NCBI RefSeq assembly: GCF_004138495.1
Contig: NZ_ML142850.1
Span: 522,478-529,160 of the forward strand
DNA length: 6,683 nucleotides
DNA from: Phytoactinopolyspora endophytica
Lineage (GTDB): Bacteria; Actinomycetota; Actinomycetes; Jiangellales; Jiangellaceae
Reading direction: 5' to 3'
Made by a program: the position numbers and the translations under genes. Of the stretch, positions 1-6,119 are shown piece after piece. The notes beneath the pieces were generated by a model. That model saw nothing but the letters and a program-made list of their open reading frames with translations, did not search any database and was not told the DNA's origin. Positions within the stretch are counted from its first letter, which is position 1, and each line of letters begins with the position of its first letter.

Positions 1-942
1 CGGTTCGGAACCGAGGATGGCGGGGACCGGCAGCATGGTGAAGTCGAGGCTGCCGGATTCCATCGCCTCGTTGTACGCCGGCATCTCCCAGCTGCCGTTG
101 AGCTGCAGCCCGGCCAGGCCGTTACTGAAGGCGGCGCGGCTGCCGTCGTAGTTGAGCGTGGCCGACGCTCGCTCGCCGTCGAAGATTTGGAGAAAGTACT
201 CCATGACCTCGACCATGGCGTCCCGGTCGTACTGGACCCGGTCCCCGACCGGCAGCTGGATGTCACCACCGAGCTGGCGGTAGAAGGTCCAGAAGTTGCG
301 CCAGACCGACGACGGGTCATTCCCCGTCGCCAGTGCGAGCTCGCCGGTCGCCGCGTGGATCTCGTCCAGCGCTTCGAGGAAGTCGTCCCGATCGCGCAGC
401 TGGACCAGCTGGCCGGACGAGTCCAGCAGTCCGGTGGGTGCGACGGCGTCGCGGTTGACGTAGAGGACCAGGCCGTGGACGTCGAGCGGTACCGCGTACA
501 GCCGGCCGTCGACAGTAGCCCGCTCCACCAGGTGCTCCGGGAAGTCGCCGGGGTCGATTCCCGCCTCGGCGAGCCGGCTCTCATCGAACGGATCGAGCAG
601 GCGGCCAGGAGCCATGCTGGTGAGACGGGTGAGGTGCAGGGCGCCGACTTCGGGTGCCCTGCCTCCCGCGGCCGCCATCGCAAGCTTGGTGTAGTACGGA
701 GCACCCCAGGTCAGGGTCACGGCCTCGAAGTCGATATCGGGCCGGCGGGACTGGTAGTTCGATTCCATCTCCTGCATGCGCTCACCGTCACCGCCGGTGA
801 AGAGGTTCCAATAGCGCACCTGGTCGCCTGCGCCGAACACCGTGCCGCCGCAGCCTCCCGCCAATGCCGCCGCGGTCGCAGCGCCGCCGATCCGCAGCAG
901 GTTTCGGCGAGTCAGCGACCCTCCGGAACTGTGGTGTGACAT
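1..942 (-). CDS. ABC transporter sugar-binding lipoprotein (extracellular solute-binding protein family 1), 3' end cut by window edge
   Basis: I translated this reading frame directly; it is open from the ATG at 942-940 to position 1, giving 314 residues with no stop. Family members usually have about 420-450 residues, so roughly the last quarter is missing. The N-terminus carries a twin-arginine motif TRRNLLR (R12, R13), a short hydrophobic stretch and a lipobox-like ALAGGC with C31 as the likely lipidated cysteine. This indicates a Tat-exported lipoprotein on the outer face of the membrane. The mature part has SBP_bac_1 hallmarks: YWNLFTGGDGERMQEM near residue 44, a VDGRLYAVPLDVHG segment in the middle and LQLNGSWEMPAYNEA near the end. 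The family captures sugars or oligosaccharides and delivers them to two membrane permeases, which would be expected beyond the left edge. A weak ribosome site (GGATGG, 950-955) lies 7 nt before the ATG. The gene follows GH2 on the same strand after 116 nt and has its own LacI-type operator at 978-991. The sugar bound is unknown. Confidence 0.93.
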   Translation of the reverse strand, partial: MSHHSSGGSLTRRNLLRIGGAATAAALAGGCGGTVFGAGDQVRYWNLFTGGDGERMQEMESNYQSRRPDIDFEAVTLTWGAPYYTKLAMAAAGGRAPEVGALHLTRLTSMAPGRLLDPFDESRLAEAGIDPGDFPEHLVERATVDGRLYAVPLDVHGLVLYVNRDAVAPTGLLDSSGQLVQLRDRDDFLEALDEIHAATGELALATGNDPSSVWRNFWTFYRQLGGDIQLPVGDRVQYDRDAMVEVMEYFLQIFDGERASATLNYDGSRAAFSNGLAGLQLNGSWEMPAYNEAMESGSLDFTMLPVPAILGSEP

Positions 943-977
943 CTGATCACCATCCGATCGCGTCGTTGCCATCGTTG

Positions 978-991
978 TTGCATCGTTGCAA
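978..991. promoter_or_regulatory. LacI-type operator O3 upstream of the binding-protein gene
   Basis: TTGCATCGTTGCAA is a 14-bp inverted repeat with one mismatched base pair and a central CG. Its inner 12 bases (979-990) are identical to the site at 2915-2926 before GH2, and it differs by one base from the core of the perfect palindrome at 2957-2976. It ends 35 nt upstream of the binding-protein start codon, a usual place for a repressor site. A near-direct repeat, GTTGCCATCGTTG at 965-977, sits immediately beside it and may be a weak second site. Inference: the divergent LacI-family protein binds here, so the transporter genes can be controlled separately from GH2. The central CpG step is the feature that LacI/PurR hinge helices recognise. 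Confidence 0.72.
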
Positions 992-1028
992 GATCACATC
1001 GAGAGCGCCTCAGGCGGCATCACGAGCG

Positions 1029-1046
1029 GCGCCGGCGAACCGGCGC
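1029..1046 (-). terminator. GC-rich stem-loop after GH2, possible weak terminator or processing site
   Basis: GCGCCGG (1029-1035), loop CGAA, CCGGCGC (1040-1046): a perfect 7-bp stem with a 4-nt loop, starting 12 nt past the GH2 stop codon at 1059-1061. A smaller hairpin, CGCC-TCA-GGCG at 1006-1016, follows it. Neither has a T-rich tail on the minus strand, so a classic intrinsic terminator is not shown. High-GC actinobacteria often have stem-loops without U-tracts in such gaps. Its effect could be partial termination between GH2 and the binding-protein gene. Confidence 0.35.
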
Positions 1047-1058
1047 TCCCGACAGGGG

Positions 1059-2867
1059 TCAGCCGGGATACTCTCCGGACTTCTCGAACGCGGCCACCCG
1101 GGTCTGCACCTGGCGGAGCCGTTCGATGTCGAACTTCGGCTTGCGCTCGAAGGTGTAGAGCCCGTTGCGTTCCTGGTACACGTCGGTCAGCTGGGTGAAG
1201 CAGTAGCCGAACATGTTGCCGTCGTCGAGCAGTGCTGAGACGAGTCCGGCGAACCGCTCGACCCACTCGTCCTCACTGCCCGGCGGGAGCCCATAGCCCC
1301 AGGAGTCCGGTCCCGGCACGTCGTCTGGACTCCACCAGATCCCACCGAACTCACTGCAGAAGTACGGCTGGCCCGCATACGGCAGGGACCAGACCCGGCC
1401 GTCGGGACCGGTGTTGGTGTACGCCTCCCCTCGGTCCAGACCCGCCATCTGTGCCCGGAAGGCGGCTGGGTCTTGCTCGTAGCTGTGCGAGTCGTAGACG
1501 TCGGTCCCGGCCACGCGGTGGGAATAGCCCGACGTGTCCAGGACCGGCCGTGACGTGTCGTACGCCTTCGTGGCCAGGAAGAGCGCCCGCGTCGCGTCGT
1601 CGAGCAGGGTGATCTCGTCGCCGAGTTCCTGATATGTCTCGTTCAGCGGGCACCAGCCGATCACCGCGGGATGTGAGTAGTCGCGCTCGAGCGCTTCGAG
1701 CCATTGGCTGACATACGACATGTCCGGGCGCTGATCACCATCCTTCCCGCCCACGTTGCATCCCCAGTCGGCGAACTCGCCCCACACGAGGTAGCCCATC
1801 CGATCCGCGTGGTAGAGGAACCGCTCTTCGAAGACCTTCTGGTGCAGCCTGGCGCCGTTGAACCCGGCGGACAGCGAGATCTCGATGTCCCGGACGAGGT
1901 CGCCGTCGGATGGGGCGGTCATCACCCCGTCGGGGTAGAAGCCCTGATCGAGCACGAGGCGCTGGAAGACGCGCTTCCCGTTCAGAAGGATCGCGTTGCC
2001 GTGCATGGACACCGAGCGCAGGCCGGCGTACGAGTCGACCCGATCCACGACGTCGCCGTCCTGGCCGACCAGCTCGAACCGGATGCCGTACAGGTGCGGG
2101 TCCTGCGGGGACCACAGGCGGATGCGGTCCGCGGGGATGTCGATGCGGGCCTGGACGGCAAGCCCGGCGCCGGCACGGACGTCACCGGCGACGACCTCTC
2201 CGGCGTCGTCGGAGACCGTGTACCGCAGCCGCAAACCCGGCCGGCCGGCCGATATCGGAGCCTGGACATGGAAGACACCCTCGACCGCGTCCGGCGTGAT
2301 CCGGGGCCGCTGCAGGTGGGTGTCGGGGACCGGCTCGAGCCAGACCGTCTGCCAGATCCCCGTAGTCCTGCGGTATACGGCTCCGTGCGGCCGGTACCGC
2401 TGCGACTGCTTTCCCCTCGCCTGCGGCCCCGTGGCACTGTCCCGTGCCCGCACGGTGACGACGGCTGTGCTGCCCGGCGCACAGGTGTCGGTGATGTCCA
2501 CCGAGAACGGGGTGAACCCTCCCCGGTGACGGCCGACCTCAGTGCCGTCGACCCAGACCGTCGTGTCGTAGTCGACCGCCTGGAAGTGCAGGACCACCCG
2601 CTGACCCGCCCACTCGGCCGGGACGGTGACCTGGCGGCGATACCAGACTGCCGTGAGGAAGTCGTCGGTCCCGATTCCCGAGAGCTCCGACTCGGGTGCG
2701 AACGGCACGGTGATCGCCGAGCTCAGCGTCGTGTTCAACAGTCCGCGCTCGAGTCCGGAATCCCCCTGGTCGATCTCGAACTCCCAGGTGCCGTTGAGAC
2801 AGAGCCACTCCGGCCGCTGGAACTGGGGACGTGGATACTCCGCTCGCGGGATGGCGGTCTCTGGCAT
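1059..2867 (-). CDS. Glycoside hydrolase family 2 enzyme (beta-galactosidase / beta-glucuronidase / beta-mannosidase-like), cytoplasmic
   Basis: A complete gene of 602 residues. Domains in order: an N-terminal jelly-roll sugar-binding domain (about 15-180, starting PEWLCLNGTWEFEID), an immunoglobulin-like beta-sandwich (about 185-285), and a TIM-barrel catalytic domain (about 290-590). In the barrel, FNGARLHQK (336-344) matches the conserved N-x-x-R-x-H strand. PLNE (407-410) supplies the acid/base E410, and SEFGG (505-509) supplies the nucleophile E506. These correspond to the acid/base and nucleophile glutamates of LacZ and beta-glucuronidase. The family hydrolyses terminal beta-linked sugars with retention of configuration. 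There is no signal peptide, so it should act in the cytoplasm on an imported glycoside. The ATG at 2867-2865 is chosen because GAGAGG (2874-2879) lies 6 nt upstream and the conserved N-terminus begins just after it; the frame stays open further upstream, but that stretch holds the operators. It is transcribed divergently from the LacI gene and followed by a transporter gene. The class is secure; the substrate is not resolvable here. Confidence 0.93.
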   Translation of the reverse strand: MPETAIPRAEYPRPQFQRPEWLCLNGTWEFEIDQGDSGLERGLLNTTLSSAITVPFAPESELSGIGTDDFLTAVWYRRQVTVPAEWAGQRVVLHFQAVDYDTTVWVDGTEVGRHRGGFTPFSVDITDTCAPGSTAVVTVRARDSATGPQARGKQSQRYRPHGAVYRRTTGIWQTVWLEPVPDTHLQRPRITPDAVEGVFHVQAPISAGRPGLRLRYTVSDDAGEVVAGDVRAGAGLAVQARIDIPADRIRLWSPQDPHLYGIRFELVGQDGDVVDRVDSYAGLRSVSMHGNAILLNGKRVFQRLVLDQGFYPDGVMTAPSDGDLVRDIEISLSAGFNGARLHQKVFEERFLYHADRMGYLVWGEFADWGCNVGGKDGDQRPDMSYVSQWLEALERDYSHPAVIGWCPLNETYQELGDEITLLDDATRALFLATKAYDTSRPVLDTSGYSHRVAGTDVYDSHSYEQDPAAFRAQMAGLDRGEAYTNTGPDGRVWSLPYAGQPYFCSEFGGIWWSPDDVPGPDSWGYGLPPGSEDEWVERFAGLVSALLDDGNMFGYCFTQLTDVYQERNGLYTFERKPKFDIERLRQVQTRVAAFEKSGEYPG

Positions 2868-2913
2868 GGGCGGCCTCTCTGGTCGCTCGACGACGATGGC
2901 ACGGATACCTTCT

Positions 2914-2927
2914 CTGCATCGTTGCAT
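2914..2927. promoter_or_regulatory. LacI-type operator O1, proximal to GH2
   Basis: CTGCATCGTTGCAT matches 11 of 14 positions of the perfect operator core TTGCATCGATGCAA. Its inner 12 bases, TGCATCGTTGCA (2915-2926), are identical, and in the same orientation relative to the controlled gene, to the inner 12 of the site before the binding-protein gene. It ends 46 nt upstream of the GH2 start, consistent with a repressor blocking the GH2 promoter. Inferred ligand: the LacI-family protein encoded next door. Confidence 0.68.
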
Positions 2928-2956
2928 CCGCTCGTTGACGAAGCAGTCTGTACCAA

Positions 2957-2976
2957 CTCTTGCATCGATGCAAGAG
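2957..2976. promoter_or_regulatory. LacI-type operator O2, perfect 20-bp palindrome
   Basis: CTCTTGCATCGATGCAAGAG is a perfect inverted repeat of ten base pairs per arm with a central CG. It lies 66 nt before the lacI start and 89 nt before the GH2 start. Its symmetry and its position beside a LacI-family gene make it the probable highest-affinity site. Since it lies on the lacI side, autoregulation of the repressor is likely as well as control of GH2. The pairing of a local palindrome with an adjacent LacI gene is typical of this family. Confidence 0.82.
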
Positions 2977-3030
2977 GTGGACGCGTGAGAGTTAGTATTG
3001 ATTCCGTTCAACTTCGACCGCTCCATAGCC

Positions 3031-3036
3031 AGGAGG
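3031..3036 (+). promoter_or_regulatory. Shine-Dalgarno site that fixes the LacI start
   Basis: AGGAGG lies 6 nt before GTG at 3043. It decides between that GTG and an in-frame TTG at 2998, which would add 15 residues with no family resemblance in front of the helix-turn-helix. Confidence 0.85.
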
Positions 3037-3042
3037 ACTGCC

Positions 3043-4056
3043 GTGCCACCCACGCTCCGCGATGTCGCCGCGGCGGCCGGAGTCTCCATCAGAACCGTGT
3101 CCAACGTCGTCAACGGCTATGCAGCTGTCTCCGAAGAGCTGCGCGTGCGGGTGCAAGCCGCCCTGGACGAGCTCGGCTACCGTCCCAACCTGCTGGCCCG
3201 CAGCCTGAAACAGGGCCGCTCCAACCTGGTCGCTCTCGTCCTGCCCGAGTTGGACAACCCATATTTCGCGGAGCTGACCAGGGCCATGGTCGAGGAAGGC
3301 ACCCGCCGCGGCTTCACCGTCATGATCGACCAGACGAACGGCGACCCAGAACGGGAGCGCGACCTCGTGTTGCGCGCCGACCGCACCGCGCTGTTCGACG
3401 GCCTGATCGTCAGTCCGCTCGGCCTCAGCGACGAGCAGTTCCACGAGATCCCGACGTCGCATGCGGTCGTCTTTCTCGGCGAAGACGACCACCCCAAGTT
3501 CGACCACGTCCGCATCGACAACAGCGCCGCCGCTCAGGCAGCCACGGCGCACCTCATAGGGCAAGGCTGCCGGCGGGTCGCCGCGCTGGGCGTGCATCCC
3601 ACGGTCTCCCACAGCACCGCCGTCACCAGGCTCGACGGGTATCGAGCGGCATTGGCGGAGGCGGGCATGCCGTTCGATCCCGATCTGGTGATACCGGCCG
3701 ACCGTTTCACCCGCGACGAAGGCGCCGCAGCCATGCATGCCGCTTGGAAACTCGACGACCCACCCGACGGGTTGTTCTGTTTCAGCGACCTCCTTGCACT
3801 GGGAGCCCTGCGCACTGCCCACGAGCTTGGCATTGCGGTACCCGGCCAACTGGCGATCATCGGTTTCGACGACATCGACGACGGTCGTTTCAGCACACCC
3901 ACGCTCTCCACGATCAGCCCGGACAAGCGATGGATCGCCACCGCCGCGTTGGACAGCCTGACCCAACGGATCGCGGGCGAGGCGACCGAGCCCTCCACGA
4001 TCATCGCGCCGTGGGAGCTACTCGTCAGGGAGAGCTCGCAACGCCCGGGCACGTAG
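3043..4056 (+). CDS. LacI-family transcriptional repressor of the adjacent sugar locus
   Basis: 337 residues, the usual length for the family. The N-terminal helix-turn-helix is at residues 4-25 (TLRDVAAAAGVSIRTVSNVV, ending N24-G25). The hinge helix is at about 46-58 (YRPNLLARSLKQG), where L55 corresponds to the hinge leucine that inserts at the central CpG of LacI/PurR operators. In the recognition helix, I16, R17 and N21 fall where LacI has Y17, Q18 and R22, so a different operator is expected. The periplasmic-binding-like effector domain follows, with DGLIVSPL, RLDGYRAALAEAG and the C-terminal signature VPGQLAIIGFDDIDDGR. GTG is preferred as start because of a strong AGGAGG at 3031-3036. 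The gene diverges from GH2, and operators with a central CG lie between them, so it most likely represses GH2, the transporter and itself, with an imported sugar or its breakdown product as inducer. Family is certain; effector and targets are inferred. Confidence 0.95.
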   Translation: MPPTLRDVAAAAGVSIRTVSNVVNGYAAVSEELRVRVQAALDELGYRPNLLARSLKQGRSNLVALVLPELDNPYFAELTRAMVEEGTRRGFTVMIDQTNGDPERERDLVLRADRTALFDGLIVSPLGLSDEQFHEIPTSHAVVFLGEDDHPKFDHVRIDNSAAAQAATAHLIGQGCRRVAALGVHPTVSHSTAVTRLDGYRAALAEAGMPFDPDLVIPADRFTRDEGAAAMHAAWKLDDPPDGLFCFSDLLALGALRTAHELGIAVPGQLAIIGFDDIDDGRFSTPTLSTISPDKRWIATAALDSLTQRIAGEATEPSTIIAPWELLVRESSQRPGT

Positions 4057-4127
4057 CCGTCGGAATGTCCGGACCAGGAGGCTATCGGCGCTGACGGTAT
4101 CGCGCCGGCGTGCGATCGTGGTAAACC
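4057..4127. other. 71-nt gap between lacI and the kinase gene; orphan AGGAGG
   Basis: A strong Shine-Dalgarno-like AGGAGG occurs at 4076-4081, yet no ATG, GTG or TTG follows at normal spacing. The kinase frame cannot use it because an in-frame TAA sits at 4122-4124, just before the kinase start. No convincing terminator separates the two genes, so readthrough from lacI into the kinase gene is possible. The only sense codon near the right distance is CTG at 4091, which would give an 18-codon reading frame overlapping the kinase start; I do not call it a gene. Confidence 0.4.
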
Positions 4128-6119
4128 ATGGTCGGGATGGGACATAGTAGGCCGACAATCGTCGTCGTCGAGGACTCCCCCGATGTGCGGTCGCTGATCA
4201 CCACTCATCTGAAGCTTTCGCGGCTGTTCACCGTCGTCGGGGAGGGAAGCGACGGCGCCGAGGCCATCAGCCTCGGCTACCGTCACCGGCCCTCGATGAT
4301 GTTGCTGGACATGTCGATGCCGACGATGGACGGCCTCGAGGCCTTGCCTGCCATCCTCACCGTCGCTCCACAGACGCGCGTCGTCTTCTACAGTGGCTTC
4401 GAGGAGCGAGACATCGCTCAGCGCGCCGTCGAGCTCGGCGCCGCCGGGTTCATCGAGAAGTCCACGCCGCTCGAACAGGTCACACAGCAGCTGGTCACCA
4501 TGCTGCCTCCCGGCGACTCCGGGGCGGTTCCGCCGCAGCGGATCAGACCGAGCCTCAGCCTGATCACGTCCAAGGTGGCCGGGCACCGGCAGCGCCATCC
4601 CGCCGAGGACTCGCGCGACGTGCTGGACGAGCATCTGGAGCGCTTTCGTGAGGTGTTCGACGAGTCCGCCATCGGGATGGCGACCATGACTCTCACCGGC
4701 AGCATCGTCCGTGCGAACCCGGCACTGGCGAAGCTCATGCTATGCAGGCCGGGCGACCTCGTCGGCGTGGACTACGGCCGCCTCACCTCGGGTCGAGGCG
4801 ATCAGTTCGACGCTACCCTGGCCGAGGTGATCGAAGGGTCCGCCGAGCTCGCGCACATCGAACACACGGCGGGCGATCCGGACGACCCGCGCACGGTCCG
4901 AGCGACGATCTCGTCTGTGCGGGATTCCAGCGGACAACCGTTGTACCTGTTCCTGCAAGTGCAGGACTTCACGGAGCAGCGTGCCGCCGAGAACGAGTTA
5001 CGCGGCAGTGAAGAACGCTTCCGGCTGCTGGTCGAGGCGGTACGTGAGTACGCCATCTTCATGCTCTCGCCGGATGGGATCGTCATCAGTTGGAACGTCG
5101 GGGCGGAACGGATCAAGGGCTACCGTGCCGCCGAGATCATCGGACACCACTTCCGCGCCTTCTACAGTCCTGAGCAGCAACAAAGCCGGCACCCTGAGCA
5201 CGAGCTGGAGATGGCGATCCGTGATGGTCAGTACTCGGAAGAGGGCTGGCGCTACCGCAAGGACGGGACGCGATTCTGGGCATACGTGGTGATCACGGCC
5301 GTGTACAACGCGCGCGGAGAGCACATCGGGTTCACGAAGGTGACCCGGGACCAGACCGGACTGAGAGATGTTCACCTTCGAGGCGAGCAAGACCGGCCGA
5401 CATCGGCCGGTACCGACGACTCGCCGCAGGAGCTCAATGCCCTGCTCCGGCAGCAGGCCGAGGATCAGTCCCGGCTCCTCGCCGTCACGTCACACGAGCT
5501 GCGTACGCCGCTCTCGATCATCCGCGGCTCCGCGAAGACACTCGCTACGCGCTGGGACGAGCTCGACCACACCGAACGTTCCACTCTCCTGGCCACCATC
5601 GAGAACAGCGCCAACCGCATGCAACGGCTCACCTCCGACATGCTCACCGCGGCCACGATCGACAACCACTCACTCCAGCTCCAGAAGAGCCGGACACCGC
5701 TTGCCCCAGTGCTGTCCACGGCCGCGAACGCGCACCACGTAACGCACCCCGATGCGGAGATCGTCGTAGACGCGGCCACGGACATCCACGTGCTCGCCGA
5801 CGCCGACCGTCTCGTTCAGGCGCTCAGCAATCTCATCGGCAACGCCCTGTGGCACGGTGCGCCGCCAGTACACATTTCCGCCTCAACCGCCGACGGGGTG
5901 GCCCGGGTCACTGTGGCCGACGCCGGGCCGGGCGTGAACGCAGCCGTGCGGCCGCGATTGTTCGAACGGTTCGCAACCGGCCGCAGCGACGGCGGCACCG
6001 GCCTGGGGCTGTTCATCGTGCGCGAACTCGCACGCGCCCATGGCGGAGAGGCGTACTACGTTCCGGGTTCCGCGAAGCATCCGGCTGGCGAGTTCGTGCT
6101 GACGATCCCGGTGGTGTGA
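4128..6119 (+). CDS. Hybrid sensor histidine kinase: receiver-PAS-PAS-HisKA-HATPase
   Basis: 663 residues, soluble: no signal peptide or membrane segment is visible. Residues 8-124 form a CheY-like receiver with acidic E15-D16, phosphoacceptor D61 in LLDMSMP, S89 and K111. A first PAS domain spans about 167-287 (FREVFDESAIGMATMT to LQVQDFTEQR). A second spans about 294-411 (FRLLVEAVREYAIFM, GYRAAEIIGHHFRAFY, GFTKVTRDQTG). The kinase core follows: an H-box with H456 in TSHELRTPLS, N-box around N568 and N572 (SNLIGNALWHG), G1 box DAGPG (598-602), F-box LFERF (611-615) and G2 box GGTGLGLFIV (622-631). It should autophosphorylate on H456 using ATP in response to a cytoplasmic cue sensed by PAS, with the N-terminal receiver modulating activity or acting as phosphate acceptor. 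An in-frame TAA at 4122-4124 limits the start to ATG 4128 or ATG 4137; neither has a good ribosome site. No DNA-binding output domain and no partner regulator are present. The ligand or cofactor is unknown. Confidence 0.93.
   Translation: MVGMGHSRPTIVVVEDSPDVRSLITTHLKLSRLFTVVGEGSDGAEAISLGYRHRPSMMLLDMSMPTMDGLEALPAILTVAPQTRVVFYSGFEERDIAQRAVELGAAGFIEKSTPLEQVTQQLVTMLPPGDSGAVPPQRIRPSLSLITSKVAGHRQRHPAEDSRDVLDEHLERFREVFDESAIGMATMTLTGSIVRANPALAKLMLCRPGDLVGVDYGRLTSGRGDQFDATLAEVIEGSAELAHIEHTAGDPDDPRTVRATISSVRDSSGQPLYLFLQVQDFTEQRAAENELRGSEERFRLLVEAVREYAIFMLSPDGIVISWNVGAERIKGYRAAEIIGHHFRAFYSPEQQQSRHPEHELEMAIRDGQYSEEGWRYRKDGTRFWAYVVITAVYNARGEHIGFTKVTRDQTGLRDVHLRGEQDRPTSAGTDDSPQELNALLRQQAEDQSRLLAVTSHELRTPLSIIRGSAKTLATRWDELDHTERSTLLATIENSANRMQRLTSDMLTAATIDNHSLQLQKSRTPLAPVLSTAANAHHVTHPDAEIVVDAATDIHVLADADRLVQALSNLIGNALWHGAPPVHISASTADGVARVTVADAGPGVNAAVRPRLFERFATGRSDGGTGLGLFIVRELARAHGGEAYYVPGSAKHPAGEFVLTIPVV

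Larger units (their letters stand above)
2868..3042. promoter_or_regulatory. Divergent control region between GH2 and the LacI gene
   Basis: This 175-nt gap between divergent start codons must hold promoters for both directions. It contains two copies of the LacI-type motif (2914-2927 and 2957-2976) with centres 46 bp apart. For GH2 on the minus strand, TATCCG (2907-2902) could be a -10 element; it lies directly between the operator and the start codon. For lacI on the plus strand, TAGTAT (2993-2998) is a possible -10, and TTGACG (2935-2940) resembles a -35 but is badly spaced relative to it. The promoter elements are guesses; the region's role is well supported by the gene arrangement and operators. 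Confidence 0.6.

Noticed and set aside
187..939. Plus-strand open frame of 250 codons opposite the binding-protein gene
   Set aside because: The minus strand encodes a recognisable Tat lipoprotein over the same bases; the plus-strand product has no recognisable domain.
2998..3042. TTG start for LacI at 2998
   Set aside because: AGGAGG at 3031-3036 is placed correctly for GTG at 3043, and the family's conserved N-terminus begins there.
2868..3113. N-terminal extension of GH2 by 82 residues using an upstream ATG
   Set aside because: The extension would run through both operators and into lacI, shows no signal peptide or domain, and a good ribosome site supports the start at 2867.
3732..3745. 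CATGCATGCC within lacI as another operator
   Set aside because: It lacks the ATCG centre of the operator motif, lies inside coding sequence and is a short chance palindrome.
2992..3966. Minus-strand open frame of 324 codons opposite lacI
   Set aside because: Antisense shadow of an unmistakable LacI-family gene; no ribosome site or domain, and it would run through the control region.
1704..4094. Very long plus-strand open frame (796 codons) covering the 3' part of the divergent region, antisense to GH2 and overlapping lacI out of frame
   Set aside because: Its product is an arginine/proline/glycine-rich low-complexity translation without family features, and it overlaps two genes that have clear domains, catalytic residues and starts. 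Long spurious frames are expected at high GC.
4091..4147. Short CTG-initiated leader peptide upstream of the kinase
   Set aside because: The spacing from AGGAGG is acceptable, but CTG starts are rare and nothing else supports expression; kept only as a possible explanation of the orphan ribosome site.
3534..4634. Minus-strand open frame of 366 codons across the end of lacI and the receiver domain
   Set aside because: Antisense to two well-supported genes, with no domain resemblance in the translation.
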